This document shows positions 45,838 to 53,731 of a DNA stretch of 64,000 bases, in pieces (the stretch's first letter is position 1; each line of letters opens with the position of its first letter). The position numbers and the translations under genes are program-made. Location of the stretch: NCBI RefSeq assembly GCF_000786105.1, contig NZ_JTEV01000019.1, positions 1 through 64,000 on the forward strand. The letters are read 5' to 3'. Source of the stretch: Bdellovibrio sp. ArHS (lineage in GTDB: Bacteria; Bdellovibrionota; Bdellovibrionia; Bdellovibrionales; Bdellovibrionaceae). The notes below the pieces were generated by a model. That model worked only from the letters and a program-made list of their open reading frames with translations, had not been told where the DNA came from and searched no databases.

Positions 45838-46614
45838 ATGAAGGTTGAAACCAAGGTAGGTTTGCTGGCTCTTGTCTCTGTGGCGCTCATCGTAGTGTTC
45901 GCCTACTTTATGGGTTTTATTTCTCCTTTCACGAATGCGAAAGAACTCAATGTGATGTTTAACTATGCCGGCGGTATCGAAGAAGGATCTCCTGTCCGGG
46001 TTATGGGTATCAAAGTGGGCAAGGTAAAAGCGATTCACTTCGATCCAGCTTATAAAATGGCCAGCGGTGAAGAAGTTAAGCTGCGTTTGACCATCACCAT
46101 TGATAAAAAGGCCTGGACCAGCGTCCGTAAAGATTCCAAATTTTTCATCAATCTTGCTGGGGTTATTGGGGAAAAGTTTCTGGAAATTTCCCCGGGAAGC
46201 GCGGAAGCGGGTGAATTTTCTTCGGGAGACTATGTTCGAGGGGAAGATCCTCCAAGAATTGATCAGTTGATCTCACAAAGCTACGGATTGGCAGGAAAGC
46301 TGATTGATTTGGTGGAAAAAAACGAAGGCTCCGTCAGCAATATGATTCAACAACTGGACAGATTGACGACAAACTTCAACAAAACACTGGTTCTTTTGGA
46401 CAAAACCACCAAGAATCAGGATGTAGCAAGATTGCTTGATAACGCGGTCAAAATCAGCGATGACATGGCATATTTTACTCACAATATGAGATCTAAGAAA
46501 GCGGAAGAAACTTATGACTTAGTTCATAAGCTCCTTTTTAGATTGGAACCATTAGATGGTCCCGCGATAAAAAAGTTTCTTCAGGAAGAAGGCGTAAGAG
46601 CCCGGATTTTCTAG
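45838..46614 (+). CDS. MCE/MlaD-domain protein
   Basis: The 258 residues have an N-terminal membrane helix (VGLLALVSVALIVVFAYFMG) and one MCE domain (about 34-120: ELNVMFNYAGGIEEGSPVRV, GIKVGKVKAI). A helical C-terminal part (about 140-258) could form a tunnel as in other MCE hexamers. Such proteins move lipids between membranes. It is the only MCE protein in the cluster and has no lipobox. Confidence 0.9.
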   Translation: MKVETKVGLLALVSVALIVVFAYFMGFISPFTNAKELNVMFNYAGGIEEGSPVRVMGIKVGKVKAIHFDPAYKMASGEEVKLRLTITIDKKAWTSVRKDSKFFINLAGVIGEKFLEISPGSAEAGEFSSGDYVRGEDPPRIDQLISQSYGLAGKLIDLVEKNEGSVSNMIQQLDRLTTNFNKTLVLLDKTTKNQDVARLLDNAVKISDDMAYFTHNMRSKKAEETYDLVHKLLFRLEPLDGPAIKKFLQEEGVRARIF

Positions 46615-46635
46615 ATCTCCCAATAAGGAGGTCCT

Positions 46636-47460
46636 ATGTTAAAAGTTTCAGCGTGTTCCTTGGGAGCACTCCTTTTCTTGAGTCTTGGTCAGGCCCATGC
46701 GGCTCCTTTGAACCTTGGCTCTGATGCGGCGACAATCAAAACCAAATCGCGCTCTATCGAAGCCGAATACGCCCGCGACATCCGCCGCCAAAATCAGGCG
46801 GAATCCCTTGAAGAAAATCCCCAGCAAGGTGCATTGGTTATCGAGGCTGGCACGACCAAGCAAGAGACGCTTGCGGCACCCGCGGCTGTTTCAAAACCAC
46901 AAAGATCTACATCAAGCGATGCGATTCACTCTATTCCTGGAGCCACAAACACTTATTACAGTGGCTCAAATGGATACTCTTACGACACAACACTGAAGAT
47001 GCGCGCTGAAAGAAAAGTGGGAGCGGGAGTCGCTGTCGGGGGATCCTTGGGCCTTGCGGGCTTCAATATGGAATTAAATTTCGAAGATGCCGATGGTGTT
47101 CTTGCAGGTTTTGGCACTGGACCGGGCTACAACACTGTTCAAGTGGCATGGAAGCACGCTTTCGATGGCGATTTCTTGGCTCCATATACAACGGTGGGAT
47201 ACTCCCGTTGGTACAATTCGCGTGGCAGATCCAGCGATTACGAAAATTCTGATATCCTGGACCGGGTTTTGACTGAAAACGAAAAGAAAACCGGCCGTTT
47301 TGGCACAGATTTTGTCAATGCGTCAGCAGGTCTTCAATATAATCAACTCAATGGCGAATTCGCGGGCTTGTCCTTCTTCGGCGAGTTGACGGCGATGTGG
47401 GAAGTAAAACGTTCGATGATTCTTCCCAGCGGATCTGTTGGTGCGATCTACTATTTCTAA
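46636..47460 (+). CDS. Putative outer-membrane beta-barrel protein of the MCE cluster
   Basis: The 274 residues have a signal peptide ending QAHAA, a disordered, charged N-terminal part (to about 110), and a C-terminal half of alternating strands rich in aromatic ends (YDTTLKMRAERKVGAG, FLAPYTTVGYSRWYNS). It ends in YYF, a typical outer-membrane barrel terminus. It follows the MCE gene by 21 bp, so it could be the outer-membrane part of this transporter (inference). Confidence 0.6.
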   Translation: MLKVSACSLGALLFLSLGQAHAAPLNLGSDAATIKTKSRSIEAEYARDIRRQNQAESLEENPQQGALVIEAGTTKQETLAAPAAVSKPQRSTSSDAIHSIPGATNTYYSGSNGYSYDTTLKMRAERKVGAGVAVGGSLGLAGFNMELNFEDADGVLAGFGTGPGYNTVQVAWKHAFDGDFLAPYTTVGYSRWYNSRGRSSDYENSDILDRVLTENEKKTGRFGTDFVNASAGLQYNQLNGEFAGLSFFGELTAMWEVKRSMILPSGSVGAIYYF

Positions 47461-47619
47461 ATGACTTGCGAAAATCAACGAAGCGATTGGGCCTTGCGCA
47501 CACCTAGCTGAGGCCCGACAAAGTCTTAGGCAGTTTTGTCCTGCCGCTATTCATCTGAATTAAGAAAATACAAAACAGCTAGTGATGGGAAAATGGCTCT
47601 GGCAGCGGGTTTCAGGGCA

Positions 47620-47650
47620 TAAAAAAACCCCAGAGTTGCCTCTGGGGTTT
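47620..47650 (-). terminator. Rho-independent terminator after the KKA-repeat gene
   Basis: CCCCAGAG-TTGC-CTCTGGGG (47628-47647) with an eight-base T-run on the minus strand, about 30 bp past the stop. Confidence 0.85.
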
Positions 47651-47680
47651 TCGTTAAGAACTAAACTAGTTCCGTAAGAA

Positions 47681-47791
47681 TTACTTCTTAGAAGCTTTTT
47701 TAGTAGCTTTCTTTGTAGTTTTCTTAGCGGCTTTTTTAGTAGTTTTCTTAGCTGCTTTCTTAGTAGCTTTTTTTGCTGCTTTCTTTGCCAT
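47681..47791 (-). CDS. Small histone-H1-like KKA-repeat protein (36 residues)
   Basis: The frame reads M-A then nine KK pairs separated by AA, AT, TT or AS, ending KASKK. A very strong ribosome binding site (GGAGGAG) lies upstream and a clear terminator downstream, so it looks like a real, highly expressed gene. The composition matches the tails of H1-like bacterial nucleoproteins (such as Hc1/Hc2-type). DNA or RNA compaction is likely (inference). It shares 15 identical bases with the rplU tail (GCAGCTAAGAAAACT). Confidence 0.8.
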   Translation of the reverse strand: MAKKAAKKATKKAAKKTTKKAAKKTTKKATKKASKK

Positions 47792-47938
47792 GTGCTCCTC
47801 CTAGGATGCAAACGTTGTTGTTGTTTCTAACATAAAAACTTTTCTTAACTTAAGTCTTCAACAATTAGACCAGCCTCGTCAACAAAAAATTTACCTTGCA
47901 TATTTTTTGCGATCTTCAAAAGCCGGTGGAGGTGCCCC

Positions 47939-48676
47939 TTGCTTATCTTTTTTATGATTTCGATGATCGGACATGTGCTCGTTCATCGAATTCTCTCATC
48001 AATGGCGCGTGATTTCGCTTTCTCTCAACAACTTTTTCGATCTCTTGCGATTTCGAACCTTGTTGTAATCAGTTTCATCACCGCGATCATGCCATCGGCA
48101 CCTTCACTGTGGCTTTTCATCGGCATTCTTTTGATAACTTTAAAGTTATTTCCGCCAATTTTGCGTTTTTTTCTTCAGAAAGGAATGCGAAGCGCATTGA
48201 TTCCCCTGTTGGATGGCGTGATTTTGGGTCTTCAGACAGGAAAATCTTTCCGCTCATCGTTGTATGCCGCCATCGAAAATCAATCAGGTTGGAGGCGCCA
48301 CCAACTGATGGAACTCTATCAGTCATTGGCGATGTCGGAAAATGTCATCGCCATGAAATCCGCTCTGCTACAGGATTTCCGGGACGACCTTCAGGAAATT
48401 GATCGTTCACAAAGTCGTTGTATCGAACAAGTGAAGGCACTTCGTCGCGATTTAAAAATGCATGAAGATTTTCGACGTAGGTCTGGACAAGTCACTCAGC
48501 AAATTAAAATGCAGGCGATAATTGTCACCGCTCTTTATGTCGCACTTTTTTTATTTGTGATCATGCAATTCGGATTCAAAGAGCACAAAAATCTTATTTT
48601 GACGTCCTTTCTTATCTTTTTTGGGGGGCTTGTTTGGATATTTGTGGCTGGAAGGAGGATGAAATGGAAGGTTTAG
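47939..48676 (+). CDS. TadB-like pilus/secretion membrane protein
   Basis: The 245 residues start at TTG, preceded by GGAGG six bases away. N-terminal helices are followed by a T2SSF-like cytoplasmic part (ALIPLLDGVILGLQTGKSFR; QIKMQAIIVTALYVALFLFV) and C-terminal helices. It resembles the TadB half of Flp pilus assembly platforms. It overlaps the next, TadC-like gene by 13 bp. The ATPase, secretin and other tad genes are not nearby. Confidence 0.65.
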   Translation: MLIFFMISMIGHVLVHRILSSMARDFAFSQQLFRSLAISNLVVISFITAIMPSAPSLWLFIGILLITLKLFPPILRFFLQKGMRSALIPLLDGVILGLQTGKSFRSSLYAAIENQSGWRRHQLMELYQSLAMSENVIAMKSALLQDFRDDLQEIDRSQSRCIEQVKALRRDLKMHEDFRRRSGQVTQQIKMQAIIVTALYVALFLFVIMQFGFKEHKNLILTSFLIFFGGLVWIFVAGRRMKWKV

Positions 48677-49101
48677 CGCCACCGTTGGAATTATTAACCT
48701 GTGTTAAACGTGCCGTCGAAAAGGGTCAGTCCGTCAAACAGGGGGTTTTGTATTATATTAAAAAGAATGAAGGAGAGTTCCCGGCAGTTGTGACGCAGTG
48801 GCTGGCTCTTTTGCAGCAGGGTTACGATCCCAAGGACTGCGTGCAGGGACTTTCTTCGCTGCATCGACGTACTCTTTTGCAAATTTTGGAGCGGGGACTT
48901 CGTGGTGAGGCCATTCACGGTGTCCTTGTGCGCTTGGAGGAAGAGCTGATTGAGGCCTGCCAAGACGAAATCACAAATAAAATTGCGCGATTACCATTTG
49001 TAATGCTGGTGCCCCTCCTGATTTTTCAATTCCCCGCCTTTTTGATGCTCCTTTTTGGACCGCTTCTGCAAAATTTTTTTCACTCTTTAGGAGCTGGGTG
49101 A
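48664..49101 (+). CDS. TadC-like T2SSF-domain protein
   Basis: The ATG at 48664 lies 5 bases after AAGGAGG, giving 145 residues. The first 110 residues are soluble (SVKQGVLYYIKKNEGEFPAV, LLQILERGLRGEAIHGVL), resembling one T2SSF repeat. Two hydrophobic segments follow (LPFVMLVPLLIFQFPAFLML). It is shorter than TadC (about 300) and, with the preceding gene, may make the platform. The function is inferred from pairing. Confidence 0.6.
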   Translation: MEGLAPPLELLTCVKRAVEKGQSVKQGVLYYIKKNEGEFPAVVTQWLALLQQGYDPKDCVQGLSSLHRRTLLQILERGLRGEAIHGVLVRLEEELIEACQDEITNKIARLPFVMLVPLLIFQFPAFLMLLFGPLLQNFFHSLGAG

Positions 49102-49128
49102 TAGAGTGGCCCTGTTGGAGGAAGGCCC

Positions 49129-49338
49129 ATGGCACAATCAGACAAAAAGCAGGCGGCTTTGGAAAAATTGGTGGATGAGTTGATGAAGGATCAACCCAGT
49201 CGTCAATTGGTCAAGCAACTGACGACTGAGCTTGGCATGGACTATTCCGTAGATCCTTTGACTCAAATGAATACAGTTTTGCAGTCGATGAATTCAGTCC
49301 TGCTTCGTCCCAACAGAAGAAGAGACTTAGAAAGATAG
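49129..49338 (+). CDS. Small hypothetical protein
   Basis: The 69 residues are preceded by GGAGGAAGG. The charged, helical protein (ALEKLVDELMKDQPSRQLVK) lacks a signal or membrane segment. No family is recognised. It sits between the Tad-like pair and the transsulfuration genes, with 27 bp before it and 7 bp after. Confidence 0.6.
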   Translation: MAQSDKKQAALEKLVDELMKDQPSRQLVKQLTTELGMDYSVDPLTQMNTVLQSMNSVLLRPNRRRDLER

Positions 49339-49345
49339 TAAAATC

Positions 49346-50395
49346 ATGTCACATATCTATAATTCGATTCTGGACGCTATTGGCGACACGCCAATGGTAG
49401 CCCTTCATAACGTCACTAAAGGTTCCAAGCACAAGTTTTTCGCCAAAGTGGAATACTTTAACCCGGGTGGAAGTATTAAGGACCGCGTGGCTGTGGCCAT
49501 GATCGAAGAAGCTGAAAAGCGCGGCGATTTGAAACCCGGCGGAACTATTGTTGAAGCGACTTCGGGGAACACCGGTGTCGGCTTGGCTCTAGCGGCGGCA
49601 GTCAAAGGATATAAGAGCATCTTTGTGATGCCCGAAAAAATGAGCGAAGAAAAACGTGCATTGTTGCGTGCCTACGGTGCTCAAGTGGTTATCACTCCGA
49701 TGGTGGGCCCCGAAGATCCTCTTAGTCACTATTCCGTAGCCAAGAAGATTGCCGAACAGATCCCGGGTGGCTTTCTGGTTAATCAATTTTTTAATCCGGA
49801 CAATCCGAATCGCCATTATCAAACGACGGGTCCAGAAATCTGGAACCAAATGGATGGAAAAATCGACATGTTGGTGGGGGGCGCTGGAACAGGCGGGACT
49901 CTTTCTGGCTGCGCGAAGTACCTGAAAGAACAAAAATCTAATGTGAAGGTTATTTGTGCGGACCCGATCGGAAGCATCCTTTACGACCTCTTTTATCACA
50001 AAAAAATTGTTGATCCTCCTGGTTCTTATAAAGTTGAGGGCATCGGTGAAGACATGCTTCCCGGAAATGTGCATTTAGATATTTATGATGGCTTTGTTCG
50101 CGTTGGTGATCCAGAGGCTTTCGCCATGACCCGCCGACTGGTATCTGAAGAAGGACTGCTGGTTGGTCCTTCCAGCGCAACGGCACTGGTGGGCGCCATG
50201 AAGGCTTCTGAAAAGTTAGAAAAGCCTTCTAACATCGTAGTCATCTTCGCTGATAGCGGTCGCCAATATCTTAGCAAGGCTTTCAACGACAAGTGGATGA
50301 TTGAAAACGGCCTCTTGAAAGAAGAAGACGTTAAAAACTCGTTCAATCGCGTGATTTCTGCTGAAGAGGCATTAAAAAATCTTCCCTCAAAATAG
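49346..50395 (+). CDS. Cystathionine beta-synthase / cysteine synthase family PLP enzyme
   Basis: This fold-type II PLP enzyme has 349 residues: AIGDTPMVALHNV, the PLP lysine in NPGGSIKDRVAVAM, TSGNTGVGLALAA and GGAGTGGTLSGCAKYL. The length without a C-terminal CBS pair fits cystathionine beta-synthases that work with a gamma-lyase. The downstream gene encodes a gamma-type enzyme, so serine plus homocysteine to cystathionine is the likely reaction. O-acetylserine sulfhydrylase is the alternative. Confidence 0.88.
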   Translation: MSHIYNSILDAIGDTPMVALHNVTKGSKHKFFAKVEYFNPGGSIKDRVAVAMIEEAEKRGDLKPGGTIVEATSGNTGVGLALAAAVKGYKSIFVMPEKMSEEKRALLRAYGAQVVITPMVGPEDPLSHYSVAKKIAEQIPGGFLVNQFFNPDNPNRHYQTTGPEIWNQMDGKIDMLVGGAGTGGTLSGCAKYLKEQKSNVKVICADPIGSILYDLFYHKKIVDPPGSYKVEGIGEDMLPGNVHLDIYDGFVRVGDPEAFAMTRRLVSEEGLLVGPSSATALVGAMKASEKLEKPSNIVVIFADSGRQYLSKAFNDKWMIENGLLKEEDVKNSFNRVISAEEALKNLPSK

Positions 50396-50402
50396 GTGTG
50401 AT

Positions 50403-51566
50403 ATGAAAAAGACGACAGAGAATTTAGGTTTTGCAACAAGAGCTATTCACGCGGGTCAATCTCCGGATCCGACGACGGGCGCGATTATGACGCCGGTGTA
50501 TTTAACCTCGACCTATGTACAAGAGTCTCCAGGAGTTCATAAGGGCTGGGAATACTCTCGCACTCACAATCCCACGCGTCGCGCTTATGAAAACTGCATG
50601 GCAAATCTTGAAAGTGGCAAGTTTGGTTTTGCCTTTGCTTCGGGTTGTGCTGCGACGACAACAATACTGCATATCATTAAAAGCGGTGATCATGTTATTG
50701 CGATGGATGACATGTACGGCGGTACTTTCCGTCTTTTCGACAAAGTACTAAAGCACGACGGAATTGATTTTTCCTATACGGATCTTACCAAGGTGGAAAA
50801 CTTCGAAAAGGCGATAAAGCCAAATACGAAGATGGTGTGGTTAGAGACGCCGACCAATCCCACTTTGAAACTTGTCGATATCAAAGGCATCTGCGCAATA
50901 GCAAAGGCCAAAGGAATTATCGTGGCTGTGGACAACACGTTCATGAGCCCTTATTTCCAGCGTCCTCTAGAGTTGGGGGCAGACATTGTTGTTCACTCGG
51001 CAACGAAGTATATCGGCGGTCACAGTGATGTGGTCGGTGGAATCGCCGTCACTTCGCGAGAGGACTTGGCCGAGAAGCTGGCGTTTTTAAGTAACGGAAT
51101 GGGCGCTATCCAAGGACCTTTTGATTCATTCATGTGCTTAAGAAGTTTGAAAACTTTGCCATTGCGTATGAAAGCCCATCAGGAAAATGCGATGGCCATT
51201 GCCAAGTTTTTGGAAAATCATCCCAAAGTGGACAAAGTCATCTATCCGGGTCTTGAGAGCCATCCTCAACATGCTTTGGCGAAAGAACAGATGCATGGTT
51301 TCGGCGGAATGATCACGTTCTACATTAAGGGAGGTATGGATTCTGCCCGCAAATTCCTGGAAAATGTGAATGTTTTCTCGTTGGCAGAGAGCTTGGGGGG
51401 CGTTGAAAGTCTTATCGAGCACCCCGCAATTATGACGCACGCCTCCGTTCCGGCGGAAAATCGCAAGGCTTTGGGGATCGATGATTCCTTGATTCGCCTC
51501 TCAGTAGGGGTGGAGGACTTGAACGATCTACTAAACGACTTAAAAAACGCCTTCGATAAAGCCTAA
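50403..51566 (+). CDS. Cystathionine gamma-lyase / gamma-synthase
   Basis: This fold-type I PLP enzyme has 387 residues: TRAIHAGQSPDPTTGAIMTP, SRTHNPTRRAYENCMANLE, FASGCAATTTIL, and the PLP lysine in VVHSATKYIGGHSDVVGG. The C-terminal VESLIEHPAIMTHASVP and LIRLSVGVEDLNDL are conserved. Gamma-lyase (cystathionine to cysteine) and gamma-synthase cannot be told apart by eye. Pairing with the beta-synthase favours reverse transsulfuration. Confidence 0.9.
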   Translation: MKKTTENLGFATRAIHAGQSPDPTTGAIMTPVYLTSTYVQESPGVHKGWEYSRTHNPTRRAYENCMANLESGKFGFAFASGCAATTTILHIIKSGDHVIAMDDMYGGTFRLFDKVLKHDGIDFSYTDLTKVENFEKAIKPNTKMVWLETPTNPTLKLVDIKGICAIAKAKGIIVAVDNTFMSPYFQRPLELGADIVVHSATKYIGGHSDVVGGIAVTSREDLAEKLAFLSNGMGAIQGPFDSFMCLRSLKTLPLRMKAHQENAMAIAKFLENHPKVDKVIYPGLESHPQHALAKEQMHGFGGMITFYIKGGMDSARKFLENVNVFSLAESLGGVESLIEHPAIMTHASVPAENRKALGIDDSLIRLSVGVEDLNDLLNDLKNAFDKA

Positions 51567-51569
51567 TTG

Positions 51570-51598
51570 TTGACATCAAAGAGGCCAAAAGATACACA
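51570..51598 (+). promoter_or_regulatory. Predicted sigma-70-type promoter of tRNA-Phe
   Basis: TTGACA (51570-51575) and TACACA (51593-51598) are separated by 17 bp, placing a start near 51605, about 15 bases before the tRNA. The promoter overlaps the hairpin that ends the upstream gene. Confidence 0.6.
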
Positions 51599-51612
51599 TT
51601 TGGTCTCTTTTG
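51578..51612 (+). terminator. Hairpin after the transsulfuration operon
   Basis: AAAGAGGCCAAA (51578-51589) pairs with TTTGGTCTCTTT (51599-51610) with one G-T pair, followed by TGATTT. It lies between the stop of the gamma enzyme and tRNA-Phe. Confidence 0.6.
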
Positions 51613-51620
51613 ATTTCCGT

Positions 51621-51696
<76 letters not shown>

Positions 51697-51715
51697 TTTT
51701 TTGTTTTGAATTTAA

Positions 51716-51743
51716 ATCCTGCTTCTAAAGCGGGATTTTTTTT
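51716..51743 (+). terminator. Rho-independent terminator after tRNA-Phe
   Basis: ATCCTGCTT-CTA-AAGCGGGAT (one G-T pair) followed by a T-run, about 20 bp past the tRNA. Confidence 0.85.
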
Positions 51744-51785
51744 GTCTAAAATTTGCGGGCTATCTTCAGCCCCAGCATTAAATTC

Positions 51786-52880
51786 TTAGATTTTGAGACT
51801 TAGTTCTTTGGAAACCTTGTTTTCTTGATCAAGTATCTTTAGGTGCAAAGTTCGGTGCTTCCAGTCCCACTCGAGCAGGCCAAAGTTTTCAGAATTTACA
51901 GCGTCGCCGATGTAGTGACGATCTTTTTCCGCGCTCATCACCGATTCATTAAAAGGACCGACGGTTAAATCATAAAGAGGTCCGTAATTATCCATGTCGA
52001 CTTTTCCAAGAGCCCCAAAGTTACGATTTCCACTGACGATGATGACTTTTTTCGCGCCGGCATTGCGAATGGTATCGAAAAGTTTTTGACGGTCATGGGG
52101 GTAAAGGCCCCAGCGTTCGCCGTCGTCAGAATTGGCGGCGACTTGCAAGGATGAGACGATGACTTTGAAGTCCGAATCTTTTTTTAGCTCTGAAGCCAAC
52201 CAGTTCCATTGCGAGGTACCCAAAAGACTTGCTGATTTCGACCAGTTCTTTTTGAACTTCCCGTCAACGCCGCTTTCGGTCCAGGGTGTCGCATAGAAAC
52301 GCGTGTCCAACACAATAATTTGCACCCGTTTACCTGGAGGTCCCAAAAGCAAAGAATGTTCAACGCCTTTAGCCGACTTTGCTTGCAACTTGGGAATGTA
52401 GTTCCAGTACTTTACAAAGGCATCACGATTTTCATTTTTGCCTTGGAATGAAGAGTCGCCGTGGCGAAGGCCAAAATCTAATTCATCCCAAGTGGCCATG
52501 AATGGAGTGTTCTGGCGAATTTTTCTATAGTCTTCATTTTCATCCAGCTTTTTATACTGAGCTAAAAGGGGCTTTTCGAAAGCTTTGGTCGAATGAACCG
52601 TGTTTCCCGCTGCGATCACCAGATCTGGCTTGTGTGAAGCGACGGTGCTCCAGAAGTGTTGGGGCTGAGTTTGATCGATGCCAGAGACAAAGGCGATTCT
52701 TTGCACGCTTTTTAAAGAGGCTGGATTCTGAACGATGTCAGTCTGATAATTGGCTTCGGCTTGCATTCTTAAAAGCTTCAGACTCATGGACTCCGGCGCC
52801 TGACTTTTTTCCGCGCACGAAATATTTAAAAGAAGCAACGTACTTAAAAGGGACGTAGCGAAAAGAGAATGAATCTGCAT
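51786..52880 (-). CDS. PhoD-like lipoprotein with metal ligands replaced (predicted pseudoenzyme)
   Basis: The ATG at 52880 is best spaced after GGAAGG, giving 364 residues. A lipoprotein signal (LLLNISC) is followed by the overall PhoD-type phosphodiesterase fold: VLDTRFYATPW, LLGTSQWNWLASEL and VIVSSLQVAAN are typical. The metal-binding motifs are changed: the usual GD-x-x-Y is AAGNTVHS, the usual TWDDHD is ATWDELDFG, and the usual SGDRH is VSGNRNFG. So metal-dependent hydrolysis is unlikely and a binding role is more probable (inference). It may still act on surface phosphates in some other way. Confidence 0.82.
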   Translation of the reverse strand: MQIHSLFATSLLSTLLLLNISCAEKSQAPESMSLKLLRMQAEANYQTDIVQNPASLKSVQRIAFVSGIDQTQPQHFWSTVASHKPDLVIAAGNTVHSTKAFEKPLLAQYKKLDENEDYRKIRQNTPFMATWDELDFGLRHGDSSFQGKNENRDAFVKYWNYIPKLQAKSAKGVEHSLLLGPPGKRVQIIVLDTRFYATPWTESGVDGKFKKNWSKSASLLGTSQWNWLASELKKDSDFKVIVSSLQVAANSDDGERWGLYPHDRQKLFDTIRNAGAKKVIIVSGNRNFGALGKVDMDNYGPLYDLTVGPFNESVMSAEKDRHYIGDAVNSENFGLLEWDWKHRTLHLKILDQENKVSKELSLKI

Positions 52881-52969
52881 AATCATACCTTCCAGAAGAT
52901 ACCTGATTCGCGTGTATGACTAAATTGTATGGAATGCGAAGGGCCTGTCACTCTTAAACGACAAAAAGG

Positions 52970-53605
52970 CTAGGTCAGATAAATGAGTACGCACAGATAT
53001 TGAAATGCGGTCCCCGCCATCACACACAGATGCCACAAGCCGTGGCCATGTTTGATTTTTGTATCGTTGAAGAAGAAATAGACTCCGATGGCGTAAGAAA
53101 TAAAGCCTGCCATAATCATGGCAAAACCCAAAGGCGGAATCGCATCCATCAGTTGCTTAAGGGCGGGTAGAACAGTGACGCTCATGATGCCATACAATGC
53201 GAGAGACAAACTGCGGTTTTTTGGAGAGGCAACAAGCTCCCACATAATTCCAAGAACCGCCAGAGTCCAAACTACGCCAAGAACCATCCATCCCGTGTTT
53301 CCACGCAAAGCCAAAATAGCATAAGGCGTATAGTTACCTGCGATCTTCAAATAAATGCCGATATAATCAAGCTTGCGGTAGAAGTCTTTCTTCTGCCCTT
53401 GCGTGCCATGATAGATGGTGGAGATACAATAAAGACCCACAGTCGTGAATGCATAAACAGAAAAAGAAAATAAACGCCAAGTATCCTGTTTAGAGGCGGC
53501 AAGGCCGATCAGAAGTACGGACCCCACAAGCGCCAGGAATGCTCCCAATGCATGTGAAAAGGTATTAAAACGTTCCCCGTACTCAATCTTCTGCAAAACC
53601 TTCAT
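52970..53605 (-). CDS. Hemolysin III (PAQR) family membrane protein
   Basis: The 211 residues have seven helices. The family markers are FNTFSHALGAFLALVGSVLL, YCISTIYHGTQGQKKDFYRK and the C-terminal H-GH-x-x-WHLCVMAG-like motif (KHGHGLWHLCVMAG). Family members relate to PAQR receptors and probably have a zinc-dependent hydrolase fold. The cytolytic role is known only for a few; the actual function here is unknown. Confidence 0.9.
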   Translation of the reverse strand: MKVLQKIEYGERFNTFSHALGAFLALVGSVLLIGLAASKQDTWRLFSFSVYAFTTVGLYCISTIYHGTQGQKKDFYRKLDYIGIYLKIAGNYTPYAILALRGNTGWMVLGVVWTLAVLGIMWELVASPKNRSLSLALYGIMSVTVLPALKQLMDAIPPLGFAMIMAGFISYAIGVYFFFNDTKIKHGHGLWHLCVMAGTAFQYLCVLIYLT

Positions 53606-53731
53606 GGCTCAATAGTAGCATTCTTCGCAATGAGGACCAATGAAAACATATTTTTTTGTTTCCAGCTTTTCACTTTGTGTTCACTTAAAACATTGGTCTG
53701 GGAAAAGTTTATCGATGAAAAAAGCAAAGCC

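Noticed and set aside
47489-47516. GGGCCT/AGGCCC hairpin after the barrel gene
   Set aside because: No T-run follows, so I do not call it a terminator; its role is unclear.
47560-47811. An 83-codon Lys/Leu/Arg-rich frame
   Set aside because: It overlaps the KKA gene out of frame; the 36-residue frame has the better ribosome binding site and stop-terminator layout.
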